Below, piece by piece: positions 50,319 through 60,990 of a DNA stretch of 64,000 nucleotides. The notes beneath the pieces are model-generated. The model had not been told where the DNA came from and searched no databases. It saw only the letters and a program-made list of their open reading frames with translations. Source of the DNA: Shinisaurus crocodilurus. Lineage: Eukaryota > Chordata > Lepidosauria > Squamata > Shinisauridae. Position 1 is the first letter of the stretch. Each line of letters opens with the position of its first letter. Location of the stretch: assembly GCA_021292165.1 (NCBI GenBank), contig CM037880.1, positions 212,426,942 to 212,490,941 of the forward strand, read 5' to 3'. A program made the translations under genes and the position numbers.

Positions 50319-50550
50319 GGCCAAAACCGACATTACTGTAAATAGATGTCTAGGAGCTATGCCTTTCTTCATTCTTTTTTACTCTAGAATAGGCACAGGG
50401 TTCCTGATCTGGACTGAGACGTTAGCATGGGAGCAGGGGTTGGTTTTTAAGAGCTGGATCAGCACCCCCTCCTTGCACCTATTCTAGAGTAAAAATGGAA
50501 AGTTGACATTCGATGCTAGACATGCATTTAAAGTAATGTCTGTTTTGGCC
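50319..50550. mobile_element. Fold-back element, ~232 bp, arms ~75 bp
   Basis: The outer arm GGCCAAAAC pairs with GTTTTGGCC, and GACATTACTGTAAAT with ATTTAAAGTAATGTC. The inner arm TTTTTACTCTAGAATAGG pairs exactly with CCTATTCTAGAGTAAAAA. Loop about 50,405-50,470. No duplication resolved. Confidence 0.75.
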
Positions 50551-51020
50551 CTGACAAAATAGCTCTGGAGTCCAGTCATGGCACTGCTAAAGGCGATGTG
50601 AACAAGAGGTGACAGGCCTGTTTGCTTGCACACATCCTCATGGCAGAAATGAAACAGGTTTTTCATTAGTATTCACTTGCTCAGAAAAAAACACCTCAGC
50701 ACCTGGAAACTATAACTGAATCATAACCTGGAAATTACAGTAAGGCTGCGGTGCTAAACAGGCTTCCTTGAACGTTCACACCATCAAAACTTAATAAGGC
50801 TTATTTCAAAGAATCTATCTTTAGGACAGGAGTGTTAATATGAAATACATGCCATCATTTCACTTTTTAAACAAATCTAACGTCTGGGACAAAAGTTTGA
50901 CTCACCCTCCAGAAAGGCACTTTGCCTCTTCTGGGCTCCACTCCCCAGTATTGTTATGGTGCTGCCAATCACCTTGTGCCTGGTTTACAATCATGCCAAA
51001 CATTGACTGTAAGAAGAATG
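50551..51020. other. Unassigned spacer
   Basis: No supported feature. Confidence 0.4.
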
Positions 51021-51232
51021 TAAGAGCCCGTGTGGTGCAGTGGTTAGAGCATTCGACTGAGACTGGGGAGACCCAGCTTGACGTCCCCACTCGGCCATGA
51101 AGCTCACTGGGTGACTCTGAGCCAGTCACTGACTCTCACCTTAACCCACCTCACAGGGTTGTTGTGAGGATAAAATGGAGAGGAGGAGGCGGATCATGTA
51201 TGCTGCCTTGTACATAGCCTCAAGCATAGCAC
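51021..51232 (+). mobile_element. Sauria SINE, 3' truncated
   Basis: CCCGTGTGGTGCAGTGGTTA head, CTCGGCCATGAAGCTCACTG body, GGATAAAATGGAGAGGAGG. Lacks the final tail. Confidence 0.85.
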
Positions 51233-51627
51233 CCGCAATATTCTTTTCTGGCTGCAGATTCCCCCTTTTTTTCCCCCTTAGCTCGCCTGCCTTGAAATCC
51301 TCTATGTGTTGGCCAAAGGCCTGGATGTCCCCTAAGGAGAGAGAACACAGCATTCCTTTACACAACAATCAGGATTTAGAAGTTGCTTTTATGGGGTTGC
51401 CATCCTCAGATAGCCGTCTCTGAACCCAAGGAATTTGGTAGTTTTTCAGCTGCATACACACCAGTAATTTTTCCCCCACTACTTTATCTTCAGGCTGGGA
51501 AAAGCTTCTTCTCCTTAATTTGTGCATTGTGGGTGCAGGATTAGGGCCAGGAGAAAAAAAATACTAATGCAAACACAGAGTGGCGATCTTGGAGTGTGGC
51601 TTATCCCGTGAAACCATCCTGTTAGTG

Positions 51628-51768
51628 CAGGGGTGGGCAACTTGGGGCCCTCCAGTTGACCTGGCCCACAACTTCCATCACCCCCCACTGACCGTTAGCT
51701 ATGCTGGCTAGGGCCCATGGGAGCTGCAGGTCAAAACACCTGGACCACCGCAAGCCACCCACCCCACA
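51628..51768. mobile_element. Palindromic hAT MITE (family A-like, diverged)
   Basis: CAGGGGTGGGCAACTTGGGG at the left. GTTAGTG repeats at 51,621-51,627 and 51,769-51,775. The right end is eroded. Confidence 0.65.
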
Positions 51769-52510
51769 GTTAGTGGATAGATGCAATTATCAACTTGAAT
51801 AATTTGCTTAAGTGCTAAAAAAAAAAAATGATTAAAAAATCTCATGGACAGTTTTAAAAAGAAAGAAAAAAGGCAGCAGATCCTTTTGATGAATCAAATG
51901 TTGCCCTTGTCGGGTCCTTTGACTTTTCAACCTCATTTCCCAGGTGGCACAGGGGACCTCAAAAACAATATCTGAACAACTTCAGTCAGTTCACTCAGCC
52001 CGTCTGCTAATTCCGCAGCTTAATGCCAATCATAATTAAGGACCCAAATCAGGAAGCTCTTTATGTGAGGCACCTCCAGGGGTCTCAAATCAGAGGCCTG
52101 CAGCAAGACCACCTCTCATGTGGCCTCTGCCCCCACACTCGTGGAACCCCTCAGTGGCGTAGTTGTGGGGTGTTTTAGCTACCTTTCTCTTTCGTTTTAT
52201 ACGGCTCCCTCACTCGAGCTATGAGCCTTCACACTCAGGCCCCGCAGCCAGGTCACTATGTTCCCCTCAGGTATCCTGCTTGCCTCCCACCCAGGATTTA
52301 TGGAAGCTGCTCAGCCTCTTTCACTCAGACTCCCCTTCCCAATCTCTCAGAGACACACCAGCCCGTGGCACTCCCCTCTCACCACAAGCCTTTGGCCCCA
52401 ACAGCCTCGGGCTAAGTAGGGTACGGTAGTGACCTGCACACAGTTATTTCCCTTGCTGCCACCTTTCCTCTTTCTTCACCCAGATTACTCTCTAATATGT
52501 GTGTTCCCTC
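51769..52510. other. Unassigned spacer
   Basis: No supported feature. Confidence 0.4.
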
Positions 52511-52516
52511 CCTTAA

Positions 52517-52651
52517 GGCACAGTCCTATGCATGTTTAGACAGGGAAAAAAGGCCTCCAACTCCCAGCATGCCCCAGCCAGCATAACCTGACTGGGGCAT
52601 GCTGGGAGTTGGAGGCCTTTTTTTCTGTCTAAACATGCATAGGATTTCGCC
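52517..52651. mobile_element. Fold-back MITE with TTAA-type flanks, 135 bp
   Basis: TTAA (52,513-52,516) and TTTA (52,652-52,655). The arms (GGCACAGTCCTATGCATG...; ...CATGCATAGGATTTCGCC) pair along about 60 bp including GTTTAGACAG. A half copy is at 63,268-63,345. TTAA duplication suggests piggyBac-type mobilisation (inference). Confidence 0.65.
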
Positions 52652-52677
52652 TTTAGTCACTCACTCTCACGCTAAGG

Positions 52678-52794
52678 CAGTGTTCTCCAACCTCGGGTTC
52701 CCAGATGTTTTTGGCCTACAACTCCCACGCTGGCTGGGGCATGCTGGGAGTTGTAGGCCAAAAACATCTGGGGACCCAAGGTTGGAGAACACTG
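52678..52794. mobile_element. Family A MITE, shortened (117 bp)
   Basis: Ends CAGTGTTCTCCAACC / GGTTGGAGAACACTG. The centre is deleted relative to the 136-bp form. The flanks match only loosely. Confidence 0.75.
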
Positions 52795-54125
52795 CTCTAA
52801 AACAAGGCAATTCCAAATTGCAACACCTCTTATGGTGCACCATGTATTTTCAGAAGAGTGTGTGTATGCGTATAAAATTGCTGTATTTGGCTTAGGCTGT
52901 GTCCTTGCTTGGTTTCAAGAAGGAAAAAAAAAGAGAGAGAGGTAAATCTGGGGCTGAAGTAATGAGCACTTCGCCCAGTGTCTGCAAAGTGTCTTTTATG
53001 TTTCCATGCCTATTTTGTTTGACCCAAAGAACATACATTCTTTACAAAATGGCTTTCCAAGAGGCTTTGACCCCCTGTACACTATGTGGGTCTTATTCAT
53101 GGTGGGCCTAATATGAATAAATGTAATGGATACTCGAGCTAAACAATATTTACTGGTACTTTGTGATGTCAAGACCAAGGGTCTTACCAGACTCCGGAGT
53201 TTTCCCAGGAGGCTCGGAGAACACTGACTGAACCTGCCATAGGACATTTTATTTTACTTATTTACGTACTGAAAGCACTTTCATCCTGCTCTTCAGTCAA
53301 GAAGCTCCCAGAGCGGCTTGCAAGGATCAATAATTAGACAGTCCCTGCCTTCAGGCTTACAATCTAAAAAGACACAAGGGAAGGGGTTGGGAGGGTGATG
53401 GTGATGCTTGATTCTGGATCCAGTTGTTCTCAGGTCTGCACTGCATCTATTGTCCTTCTGCACTGGCCTGTTCTTCCTTTCCTTTCTTCTTAGGTTTCTC
53501 TTCCCCTTTGGCTTCCTGAGGATGAGCTCCAAGCTCATGTTTCTTCTTGTATCCCCTCAGGGCAAGATGTTTCCTCAGAAGCCCTTGCCCTGGCAGTTGG
53601 GGGAGGGAGGGAACATTGCCCTAGCAACCTTGGAATTATTGTTGGGAAATCACTTTATAACAGCAATGATGTATCTAACTCAGCAGCTGCAGAGAGCAAT
53701 TTCGGTATCAGGGACCTGCAACAAAATGTTGCAGTGTGGAGCGCTCCTGTTCAGGGTTCCAGCCAGCTATGCTCTTTTCCAGGATATTCCATACCATTAC
53801 CTGGCTTTCCCCAGCATTTTCAATCCCAACCCTCTCAACAGACAGTCAACGTTTTGTGGCCATTTGTTTCGGGTACCTCCCCGCTGCTGCCTTAAGTGGG
53901 GGACGGGGTGTTGTAAAGTGAGGGGCGGTGTTTATCCTTCTGCAGACCTTACACTTTCCTCAAGCCTGCTAATATCTCTGCCTTGGGTGCAGATAGTACC
54001 ATTATGGCTGCATAAGGAATCAGCACTTGGAGAATGAGTTTGTTATTAGTATATGTAGGAAGGAACTAAGTGGAAAAATGCAGAGCCAAACGGTGTGCTG
54101 TGGCAGAGTCGCATGAATGCATCTC
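52795..54125. other. Unassigned; LINE-tail scrap at ~53,255-53,385
   Basis: AAGCTCCCAGAGCGGCTTGC and GTCCCTGCCTTCAGGCTTAC are LINE 3' sequence (reverse). A 209-codon open frame (53,408-54,037) shows no domain and I do not accept it as a gene. Confidence 0.4.
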
Positions 54126-54126
54126 C

Positions 54127-54375
54127 ACTAGCCAGTGTGGCGTAGTGGTGAGAGTGTTGGGCTGGGACTCGGGAGATCCGGGTTCTATTCCCCGCTCGGC
54201 CATGAAACTCGCTGGGTGACTTTGGGCCAGTCACTTACTCTCAGCCTAACCTACCTCACAGGGTTGTTGTGAGGATAAAATGGAGAGGAGGAGGATTATG
54301 TAGGCCGCCTTGGGTTCCTTGCAGGAAAAAAGGTGGGGTATAAAAATAATAATAATAATAATAATAATAATAATT
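54127..54375 (+). mobile_element. Sauria SINE, full length, (AAT)n tail
   Basis: Head AGCCAGTGTGGCGTAGTGG, B box GGTTCTATTCCC, body and 3' end as in the reference copy, tail of ATAATA repeats. Confidence 0.9.
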
Positions 54376-54426
54376 TAAAAAATCATCATCATCTTACCCT
54401 AATAGTAGCAGCGGGGAGCCTGGTGC

Positions 54427-54524
54427 CCAAGGTGATGCTACGTACCAAAAAGATCCGGGGCTCAGGCCCACAGGACAAAAAAAAAAATGCACAAATTTGT
54501 ATATGCTAATTTGCATATATTCTA

Positions 54525-54560
<36 letters not shown>

Positions 54561-54899
54561 CTTTAAAGGACCCTGTCTCCTAAGGACACCCCTATTTATA
54601 AAAAGGGATGTATGGACAGGGGAGAGGAGGGCATTTGATTTCAGAAAAGAAAGAAAAAACCTCAGGCAGGAGGATTCAAGGGTGTGGGGGCAGCAGGAGG
54701 TGAAGCACATGTGGGTCAAAAGCCAGCTCATCCAGGGGGCTCAGATGCAACAGAGATCCTCAGGGCCCCCGGACCTTTATTTCAGCAAGTGCCCATGGAC
54801 AGCAGGGTGGTGGGGCAGGTGGCCTCCCAGAGATTCAGGGCTCCAAATGAAATATTGGGGGCTCCAGCCCTAGTGGGCCGCCCTCTAACACCACCTCTG
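54427..54899. mobile_element. Family C hAT element, 473 bp, inverted orientation
   Basis: Perfect duplication CCTGGTGC at 54,419-54,426 and 54,900-54,907. Contains (CT)n at 54,530-54,556 and an ATTTGCAT octamer. Confirms the 8-bp duplication of the family. Confidence 0.85.
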
Positions 54900-54907
54900 C
54901 CTGGTGC

Positions 54908-55550
54908 CAGGGTTGGATTATGTAACCCTTTCCCTGCCCTACTTATGCAATATAAATACCTTCCCCTCCCACCCTCAGCTGCTAATGGCCTCAATAGGAA
55001 AAAAAACATACCTGGATGACCAGGTCCAGCTTGGAGTCCTGCTTCAAAAGGCCCTTCCTGGACCTGGCTGCTATCTGCAAAAAAACAACAACCCAGGCTT
55101 CCCTGGAAGTCTTCTGTACCATATCTGGTTGCTGTGAAAATCATGCCAGAGACTTTGACAGACAAGCTGCTGCCACCCAGGTTCATTAGCACAAAGCACT
55201 TGTGGACGTTAGGGTAGAAAGTCTGTCCTCAGCAGGTTGCAGGAAGGCTCCCTCCCGTGGACTTCCTACTTTTCACGGAAGGTTTGGAGGACACCGCAGT
55301 TAAGAAGCTTGTGAGCTTTTTGATAGCAGCAGGTCTGCTCATAAAGCACATTCTTCTTGGGAAGGAAATGGGATTGAAACTTAGCCAGAACACTCTCATA
55401 GTTGTGCTGATGGCCCTTTCCAGCACAAGCAAAGGATCTGTATAGTATACATCCCCGGCTTCTTTCCCTGAGGCATAAAAGAGTCAACTTATTTGCACTA
55501 ATCCTTCCTCTTTGTGGAGCTTTGTGGCTAGGCTAAAGCAAGCAAACATT
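54908..55550. other. Unassigned spacer
   Basis: No supported feature. Confidence 0.4.
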
Positions 55551-55560
55551 TCCTTCATTC

Positions 55561-55706
55561 CAGTGCTTTTTTTCTGGAGAAAAAGGTACCGGAACTCTTG
55601 GATTACATTTCCTCGGGAGTAGATGGCGATTAAATTGTAATGCAATTAATAGAAGAAAAGGTGCTGGAACTCAGTTCCGGTGAGTTCCACCAGAAAAAAA
55701 GCCCTG
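55561..55706. mobile_element. Family P hAT MITE, 146 bp
   Basis: Ends CAGTGCTTTTTTTCTGG / CCAGAAAAAAAGCCCTG. Perfect duplication CTTCATTC at 55,553-55,560 and 55,707-55,714. The arms also carry CGGAACTC / GAGTTCC motifs. Confidence 0.9.
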
Positions 55707-55714
55707 CTTCATTC

Positions 55715-55988
55715 AGTCTGAAAGCTTAAAACCAAAGGCTTCTGGTGAGGGAACTGAGCCATATTCCTTGTCTTGTTAGGAATGTGCGGGTTTGAAACTT
55801 GACCTCCGACACCCTGTTATGGAAGGGTTAAAGGACACACCAAAAAGGAAACTAGACAAGAACTTTATTATCTCTCTCCAACTACAACAGCAACAGGAAA
55901 CTCCTGACACCACCCAGATAAATCCAAGTCCAGTGCCACCTAGTGACTAAAGTATATAATGACACTATCCATACACTGCCCAAGATTT
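55715..55988. other. Unassigned spacer
   Basis: No supported feature. Confidence 0.4.
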
Positions 55989-55996
55989 CCCATTGC

Positions 55997-56394
55997 CAAG
56001 GCCGGCCCAAACATTTAGCTGCCTGAGGCGCTGACTCAGCTTGTCTGAACGTGGAAAGCTAAGCAGGGTCAGGCCCGGTTATGACTTGGATGGGAGACCC
56101 CTCCTCTAGTTTCCTGCATTGAGCAGGGGGTTGGACACGATGGCCTTGTAGGCCCCTTCCAACTCTATGATATCCTATGATCCCATTTCATGTACAAAAG
56201 CTGACTAGATTGTTCCTTCAACACTGGTGATGGAGCAGCATCCTCCATTGAACCCAAAGGCAGCAGTCTAGCTTAGGGAGCATGGGGCAGGCCATAAGGG
56301 GCACAGCTCTCTCCTCCAACACCTTGCTGCCACCTCCCAGCATCTGCCGCCTGAGGCGACCGCTTCACCCTGCCTAATGGTAGGGCTGGCCCTG
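55997..56394. mobile_element. Family E hAT-type element with nested 5S SINE
   Basis: Perfect duplication CCCATTGC at 55,989-55,996 and 56,395-56,402. Inverted ends around GGCCGGCCC / GGGCTGGCC. CTGCCTGAGGCG recurs near both ends. A 5S SINE occupies 56,034-56,180. Confidence 0.8.
56034..56180 (+). mobile_element. 5S-rRNA-derived SINE, plus strand
   Basis: GGAAAGCTAAGCAGGGTCAG and ACTTGGATGGGAGACC closely match the 5S rRNA internal region. The tail reads CAGGGGGTTGGACACGATGG and TTCCAACTCTATGAT. It is the only plus-strand copy in the window. Confidence 0.8.
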
Positions 56395-56402
56395 CCCATT
56401 GC

Positions 56403-57115
56403 CTTTTTTCATCTACAGACCCTCCAACATTCTCCAGATGAAAACAGGGATACCCTTGCATCCAGCAGCTGTATCCCTACAGTATGGCTCACTCCTGACC
56501 CTACCACACCCCTATTCCACATTGCCACAATCTCTTCTCCACCTGTGGCCCGATAAACTGATCACCACACTTTACTTGGCTAAAAACTTGACTTTTTAAA
56601 TAGAATGTGCAATTTCACAATGGATCTGGCTGTGCTTCTTTATTGAACAGATGCAGCCCAAACACATTTACAATGTTTATTACCTGAATAATGTAATAAT
56701 AATAAATAAAAAAATAGGTGGGGAGAAGGGAAGCAGTGCCATGGCATTTGGGGCCCACACGTGTGAATTCTACATGCATCTGCACTAACACCAAGATGCA
56801 TCTGTTCTCATTCCCACCCACCACTCAGAGAGCTAACTTCAAGAGACCTAACATTTCCCCAGAAAGCAAGCATTGGTGCAAAATAAAGACGGTGCTTTAC
56901 CAGGGACAGGAATCAGAAGAGAGGAATCGTGGCTAGTACGGTAAATACAGATGGTCAGAGCATACACACCTGCTTGCCTTTCTGGAACACAAGGGCCAAA
57001 CTTGGCAGGAAAGTGAAACTTTTAATTTTATCATACTGGGGAGCAAGGTAGAAAGTTTGGTGCTAGTCTATGGCTCAGCATTAGTGTTGGGCCAAATTTT
57101 TGGAATCCTGAACGT
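56403..57115. other. Unassigned spacer
   Basis: No supported feature. Confidence 0.4.
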
Positions 57116-57118
57116 TAT

Positions 57119-57211
57119 TTTTATTTATTTATTTATTTATTTATTATATTTTTGAATCGTCCATCTGGCCAGTCATCCGGCCACTCTGAGCGATGTACAG
57201 TCTAATTAAAT
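57119..57211 (-). mobile_element. LINE 3' end (L2-type), target of another LINE
   Basis: (ATTT)n, GAATCGTCCATCTGGCCAG, GAGCGATGTACAGTCTAATT. It resumes at 57,606 with ATTAAATACAAGG, matching the uninterrupted copy at 4,120. Confidence 0.7.
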
Positions 57212-57605
57212 CATCATCATCAGGCGATCACTCGTGACCGAGTAAGATTGTCTTCCGGGATAAAAGAAGGAAATTCTAAAGAAGATTGTGTAGACTCTAG
57301 CGATGGGTCCGTAAGTGACTGTGGAGGCCAATTCTAGATCCACACAGCTTCCCACAGTGAGGACACAGGTTACCAGATAGAAGATGGTCCTGTAAAGGAT
57401 TCGTTTGACGTGCTTTTCGCTTAGCACGTTTCTCCCTTTCACCTTGCACTCGGGTCGGGCCTCTTCAAAGTCCATGGAACCTTTGTGAAAGGCCAGCCTC
57501 CATTTAGATCGTTCATGGGCCAGAGCTTCCCAGTTTTCGATGTTTATATTGCATTTTTTTAGATTAGCCTTATGAACATCTTTAAACCTCTTATATTGAC
57601 CACCG
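57212..57605 (-). mobile_element. LINE 3' fragment (same family as 6250-7489)
   Basis: Encodes the C-terminal part (YKRFKDVHKANLKKCNINIE to the finger) and the 3' UTR with a (GAT)n tail. Flanked by ATTAAAT at 57,205-57,211 and 57,606-57,612. A small indel near 57,455 breaks the frame. Confidence 0.8.
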
Positions 57606-57625
57606 ATTAAATACAAGGCGGGAAA

Positions 57626-58345
57626 ACAGAGCGTCAGTTAGCCCGGGGGGGGGGCAGTCCAACTGGAGCAGGCCCTGATGTTCCCTCTGCCTGCTCCTGC
57701 CGCCTTCACTCCTCCTCCTTGCCCATTAAGTTTGACCTTAATGAGAGGGGTGGGTGGGTTCCATAGGGGAATTTTGAGGGCAGGGGTGCAAAATTCACTG
57801 GTGCTCCCCCAGGTCCTAGAATGACACTACATCCTAGCATAACCTTGTTCCAAGGGCATTCTGGGGAGAGGGGTGGCTGCCACTAATAGGAGGTCACCAT
57901 TTTCCAACCAGAATGGCCCTCAGAATCAGGCTTTGTCATGCTATAACATTGTTCTGGGAGCATTATGATGATTTAACATAGCGGCTTGCAGCAACAAGGA
58001 GCCCAGAGAAGCACCAGTGAGTTTTGCACCACCCCACACCCCCAAAAACTGATGAAATATCCACCTCCAAATGCAATTGCAAATGGGGAAGGGGGCTTTT
58101 CTCTCATCCCTAAGTCATCACTGTCTCAACATTTTCAGTTCTGATGGCCGCTTTAGGGGCCAGCTGCTTCCCAAAGTGTAATGAAACAGTGGAAAGATCC
58201 CATCAATTCTTTTACAAGTGATCCTCAGGCAGGAAAAGGATGAGCTTGCTAGAATATCACACAGTACTGTGAACTTTAGCAAGCACATCCTGTTCTTCTG
58301 AAGAGCTGGAGGAATCCCTGGCGGGGGAGAGAATTGTGCAGCAGA
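57626..58345. other. Unassigned spacer
   Basis: No supported feature. Confidence 0.4.
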
Positions 58346-58361
58346 AATTATGTCTGCTGTC

Positions 58362-58508
58362 CAGGTACTAACTGTGGATGGGCAAGTTCAAGGCCCCTGC
58401 ATGTTCCCCCTTCTGAGGGTTCTTTGTTTTCAAACCAGACTTGAACTGGACAGCCCTTCAAACAGAGGACTGTCCTTTGTAAAGTAGAACACACGGCCAC
58501 CCTATCCG
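58362..58508. repeat. Family N fragment (right half)
   Basis: GGACAGCCCTTCAAACAGAG and ACGGCCACCCTA shared with 7,745-8,126. Confidence 0.5.
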
Positions 58509-59185
58509 AGAAAGTGCTCTTTCCTTAAAACAAATGCCTGGATGTCATCATCTGGACAGCAAAGGCCTCCAAAACCAGGCCAAAAACCTGGGAGCTCACT
58601 CACTCACCCCCTGCCATGCACATGTTCAGGAGAAAAACTCTTGACCACATCAAAGCAGGAACAAATGGATCAGGGCTCCTGCACCCCACTGTGAGCTGCA
58701 TCGAATATGGCATTTAGAGGAACGGGAACAGTGCCCTGCATTTGGCCAGCAATATGTACATTGCTGTGAACTGAACCACTTCCAGAATGTGGGGGAGGCA
58801 AGAGGAATGAGTGCGCACAGTGCCTTAAATATCCAGAAATTCTGCCCTAAATATCCTGGAATTGTGAGTGGGCAGCATGGAACAGAATACCTTACTGGTC
58901 CCTGTGCTATTAAGGCATCCCAAATTGCAGTCCAACACGTCTGGAGAGAACCAGGCTGGACTATGGTCATTTATAAGTGACAGCTGATGCACTTCGGATA
59001 ATCAAGAGACTGTCAACAAGTGTATAGAGCACTCAGATTTCAGTTTCGGAGGTAGAACTTTGAATTCAAAGTCCAGATCATGAATGCTGAGATCAAATTT
59101 TGACTTCAATGGACAAATCTGAAATTTCGATGAATCTTCAGGTTTCCTGAACTTTCGTTTCAGCTCTACAAATGACAGTTGGTCT
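58509..59185. other. Unassigned spacer
   Basis: No supported feature. Confidence 0.4.
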
Positions 59186-59189
59186 AGAC

Positions 59190-59345
59190 CTGGGGTGCGG
59201 AACTTCACGTCCAGGGGTCATATCTGGGGGCCCAATTCTACCCAGATGGACAAGCAAGCCCCCTTCCCCAAATCACCAATCATTGGGTGGTTTCCTGGCT
59301 TTTGTTAATTTCCCCCTCTAGAACTGTGCACAAATAGCCTCTCAA
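59190..59345 (+). repeat. Family K fragment
   Basis: AATCATTGGGTGGTTTCCTG and CCCCCTCTAGAACTGTGC. Ends early. Confidence 0.5.
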
Positions 59346-59880
59346 CATTCTCCACCTTTTTTGTGGGCAAGAGAAATGGGGGAGGGGGGGAGAATTTCAC
59401 TGAATTTCTCCAGCGGGAGGAGAAATTCTCAACAGTTTCTCACAGGTAGGGCTCACCACTGGGAAGGGTTGTAGCACAGCTTCTTTCCTTTTTGGTAAGG
59501 GGTTCTGTTTTTTGTGTGTCTGCGTGCTGCCCCTCCAATGGAGGTGTGAGGTGGGCTGCGTTGGGTTCTAGCTCCAGGGAAGAGGTGCAGCTACTGCTGA
59601 GTAAAAATCAGTCCTCCAATTTCCTGAAAGTTTTCTTCCCGCATGAAAGAGGCTTCCATTCTTCTGCCACATCCTCAGGGTGTTTTATAATTTATTTTTC
59701 TGGTGGTTTTGAGCTCACCTAATCACTGCCAGGTGGCCGAGGCTGCTGTGTGTTTATGCTTTCTTTCTATTACACATCTCTCCACTGCTCTCCAGCCTCC
59801 CAAGGCTGCCCGTACTTCTGATCTCGTAAAAGCACGATGGGAGGAATGCCCTCATGTCTTCCCGAAATCCCGTACGCTTT
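59346..59880. other. Unassigned spacer
   Basis: No supported feature. Confidence 0.4.
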
Positions 59881-59889
59881 AATTGAAGT

Positions 59890-60720
59890 GTGGGAAGTCA
59901 AGGAGGCTTCAGGCTGCTAGAGAGATTAAATGGTGGTTGGGCAGCAGAGAAGGCTTCCTGGAACAAGGAGGTCTTCAGTAGGTGCCGAAAACAACACGAT
60001 GTCGGAGCCTGCCTGACCTCCAGAGGCTGGGAGTTCCACAGAACTGGAGCCACCACACTGAAGGCTCTTCTCCTGGTGGACTCCAATCGGGCCAAAGGTC
60101 CATGCAGAACCACCAGGAGAATGTCCTCCAATGACCTCAGTGACCGGGCAAGTTGGTAAGGGAGAAGGTGCTCTCTCAGGTATTCTGGTCCCAAATTGTT
60201 TCGGGCTTTGTACACAAGTACCAGAACCTTAAATATGGCCCAGTAGTGAATTGGTAGCCAGTGCAGTTCCTTCAGCAAAGGAGTGGCATGCTGGAAAGGG
60301 GCTGCTCCCGACTACAGCCGAGCCACTGCATTCTGCACTAGCTCCAACTTCCAGAGCAGTCTTAAGGGCAGCCCAACATAGAGCGCATTGCAGTAATCCA
60401 GTCTTGAGGTTACTAGCACCTGTATCACTGTGGCCAAGCTATCCCTGTCCAGGAGAGGCCATAGCTGGTGAACCAATCAAAGATGGTAAAAGGCACTCCG
60501 AGCTGCCGCAGTCACGTTGGACTCCAGCAACAATGATGGATTTAGGAGTAACCCCAGACTATGAACCTGATCTTTTAAAGGGAGTGCAACCCCATCCAGA
60601 GCAGGCAATGAGCCTGTCTCCCAGACTTGGGGACCACTCACCCACAACGAAAAGCAGGACACTGGGGCACACTGCTTGGCTACCTCCTCTGTAAGGTAAG
60701 CACAGGAACCCAAGCCCAAG
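59890..60720 (-). pseudogene. L2/CR1-group LINE, RT C-terminal half
   Basis: Minus-strand reading shows ITSRLDYCNALYVGLPLR-like sequence (around 60,380-60,420), LLKELHWLPIHYWAIFKVL (about 60,215-60,275), VYKARNNLGPEYLREHLLPY and VVAPVLWNSQPLEVRQAPT. The segment beyond 60,420 continues upstream RT with interruptions. It is the same family as 1-410, truncated and carrying stops. Confidence 0.7.
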
Positions 60721-60864
60721 CCATGAGAATGTCTCCAGAAAGTTTCTTCACCACTGAATTTCTTTTCGAAAGCAATTTCTTTTCTATCAAACTGAATGAG
60801 AATGTTCGGGGCGGGAGGAATGTGGGAGAAATTTTCAGCACAGCAATAGTTCCCCCCCCCCCAG

Positions 60865-60990
60865 TCTAAAATGGTTGAAATGCTTCTCCTAAGACTTAGT
60901 TACTGGCAGTAAGAGCTTTAAGCGAAAATATGCTGGCATTTTTGGGATTTGGAACGGAATTTGGTCCTCAGGCTGAAAGAGGTCCAAACT
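60865..60990 (+). repeat. Family K fragment, right half
   Basis: GGTTGAAATGCTTCTCCTAA, CTGGCAGTAAGAGCTTTAAG, GGAATTTGGTCCTCAGGC. Confidence 0.55.

Noticed and set aside
49968..50372. Open frames encoding poly-Asp, poly-Ile and poly-Leu/Ser
   Set aside because: Products of the compound microsatellite; no gene context.
53408..54037. 209-codon open frame with a hydrophobic start
   Set aside because: The hydrophobic stretch comes from pyrimidine-rich DNA next to a LINE-tail scrap. No family match and no splice or promoter context that I can support.
54522..54731. Ser/Arg-Glu repeat open frame
   Set aside because: Translation of the (CT)n tract within family C.
56050..56110. 5S rRNA gene
   Set aside because: Only the internal part is 5S-like, the head is unrelated, and the sequence runs into a CR1-like tail shared by four dispersed copies.
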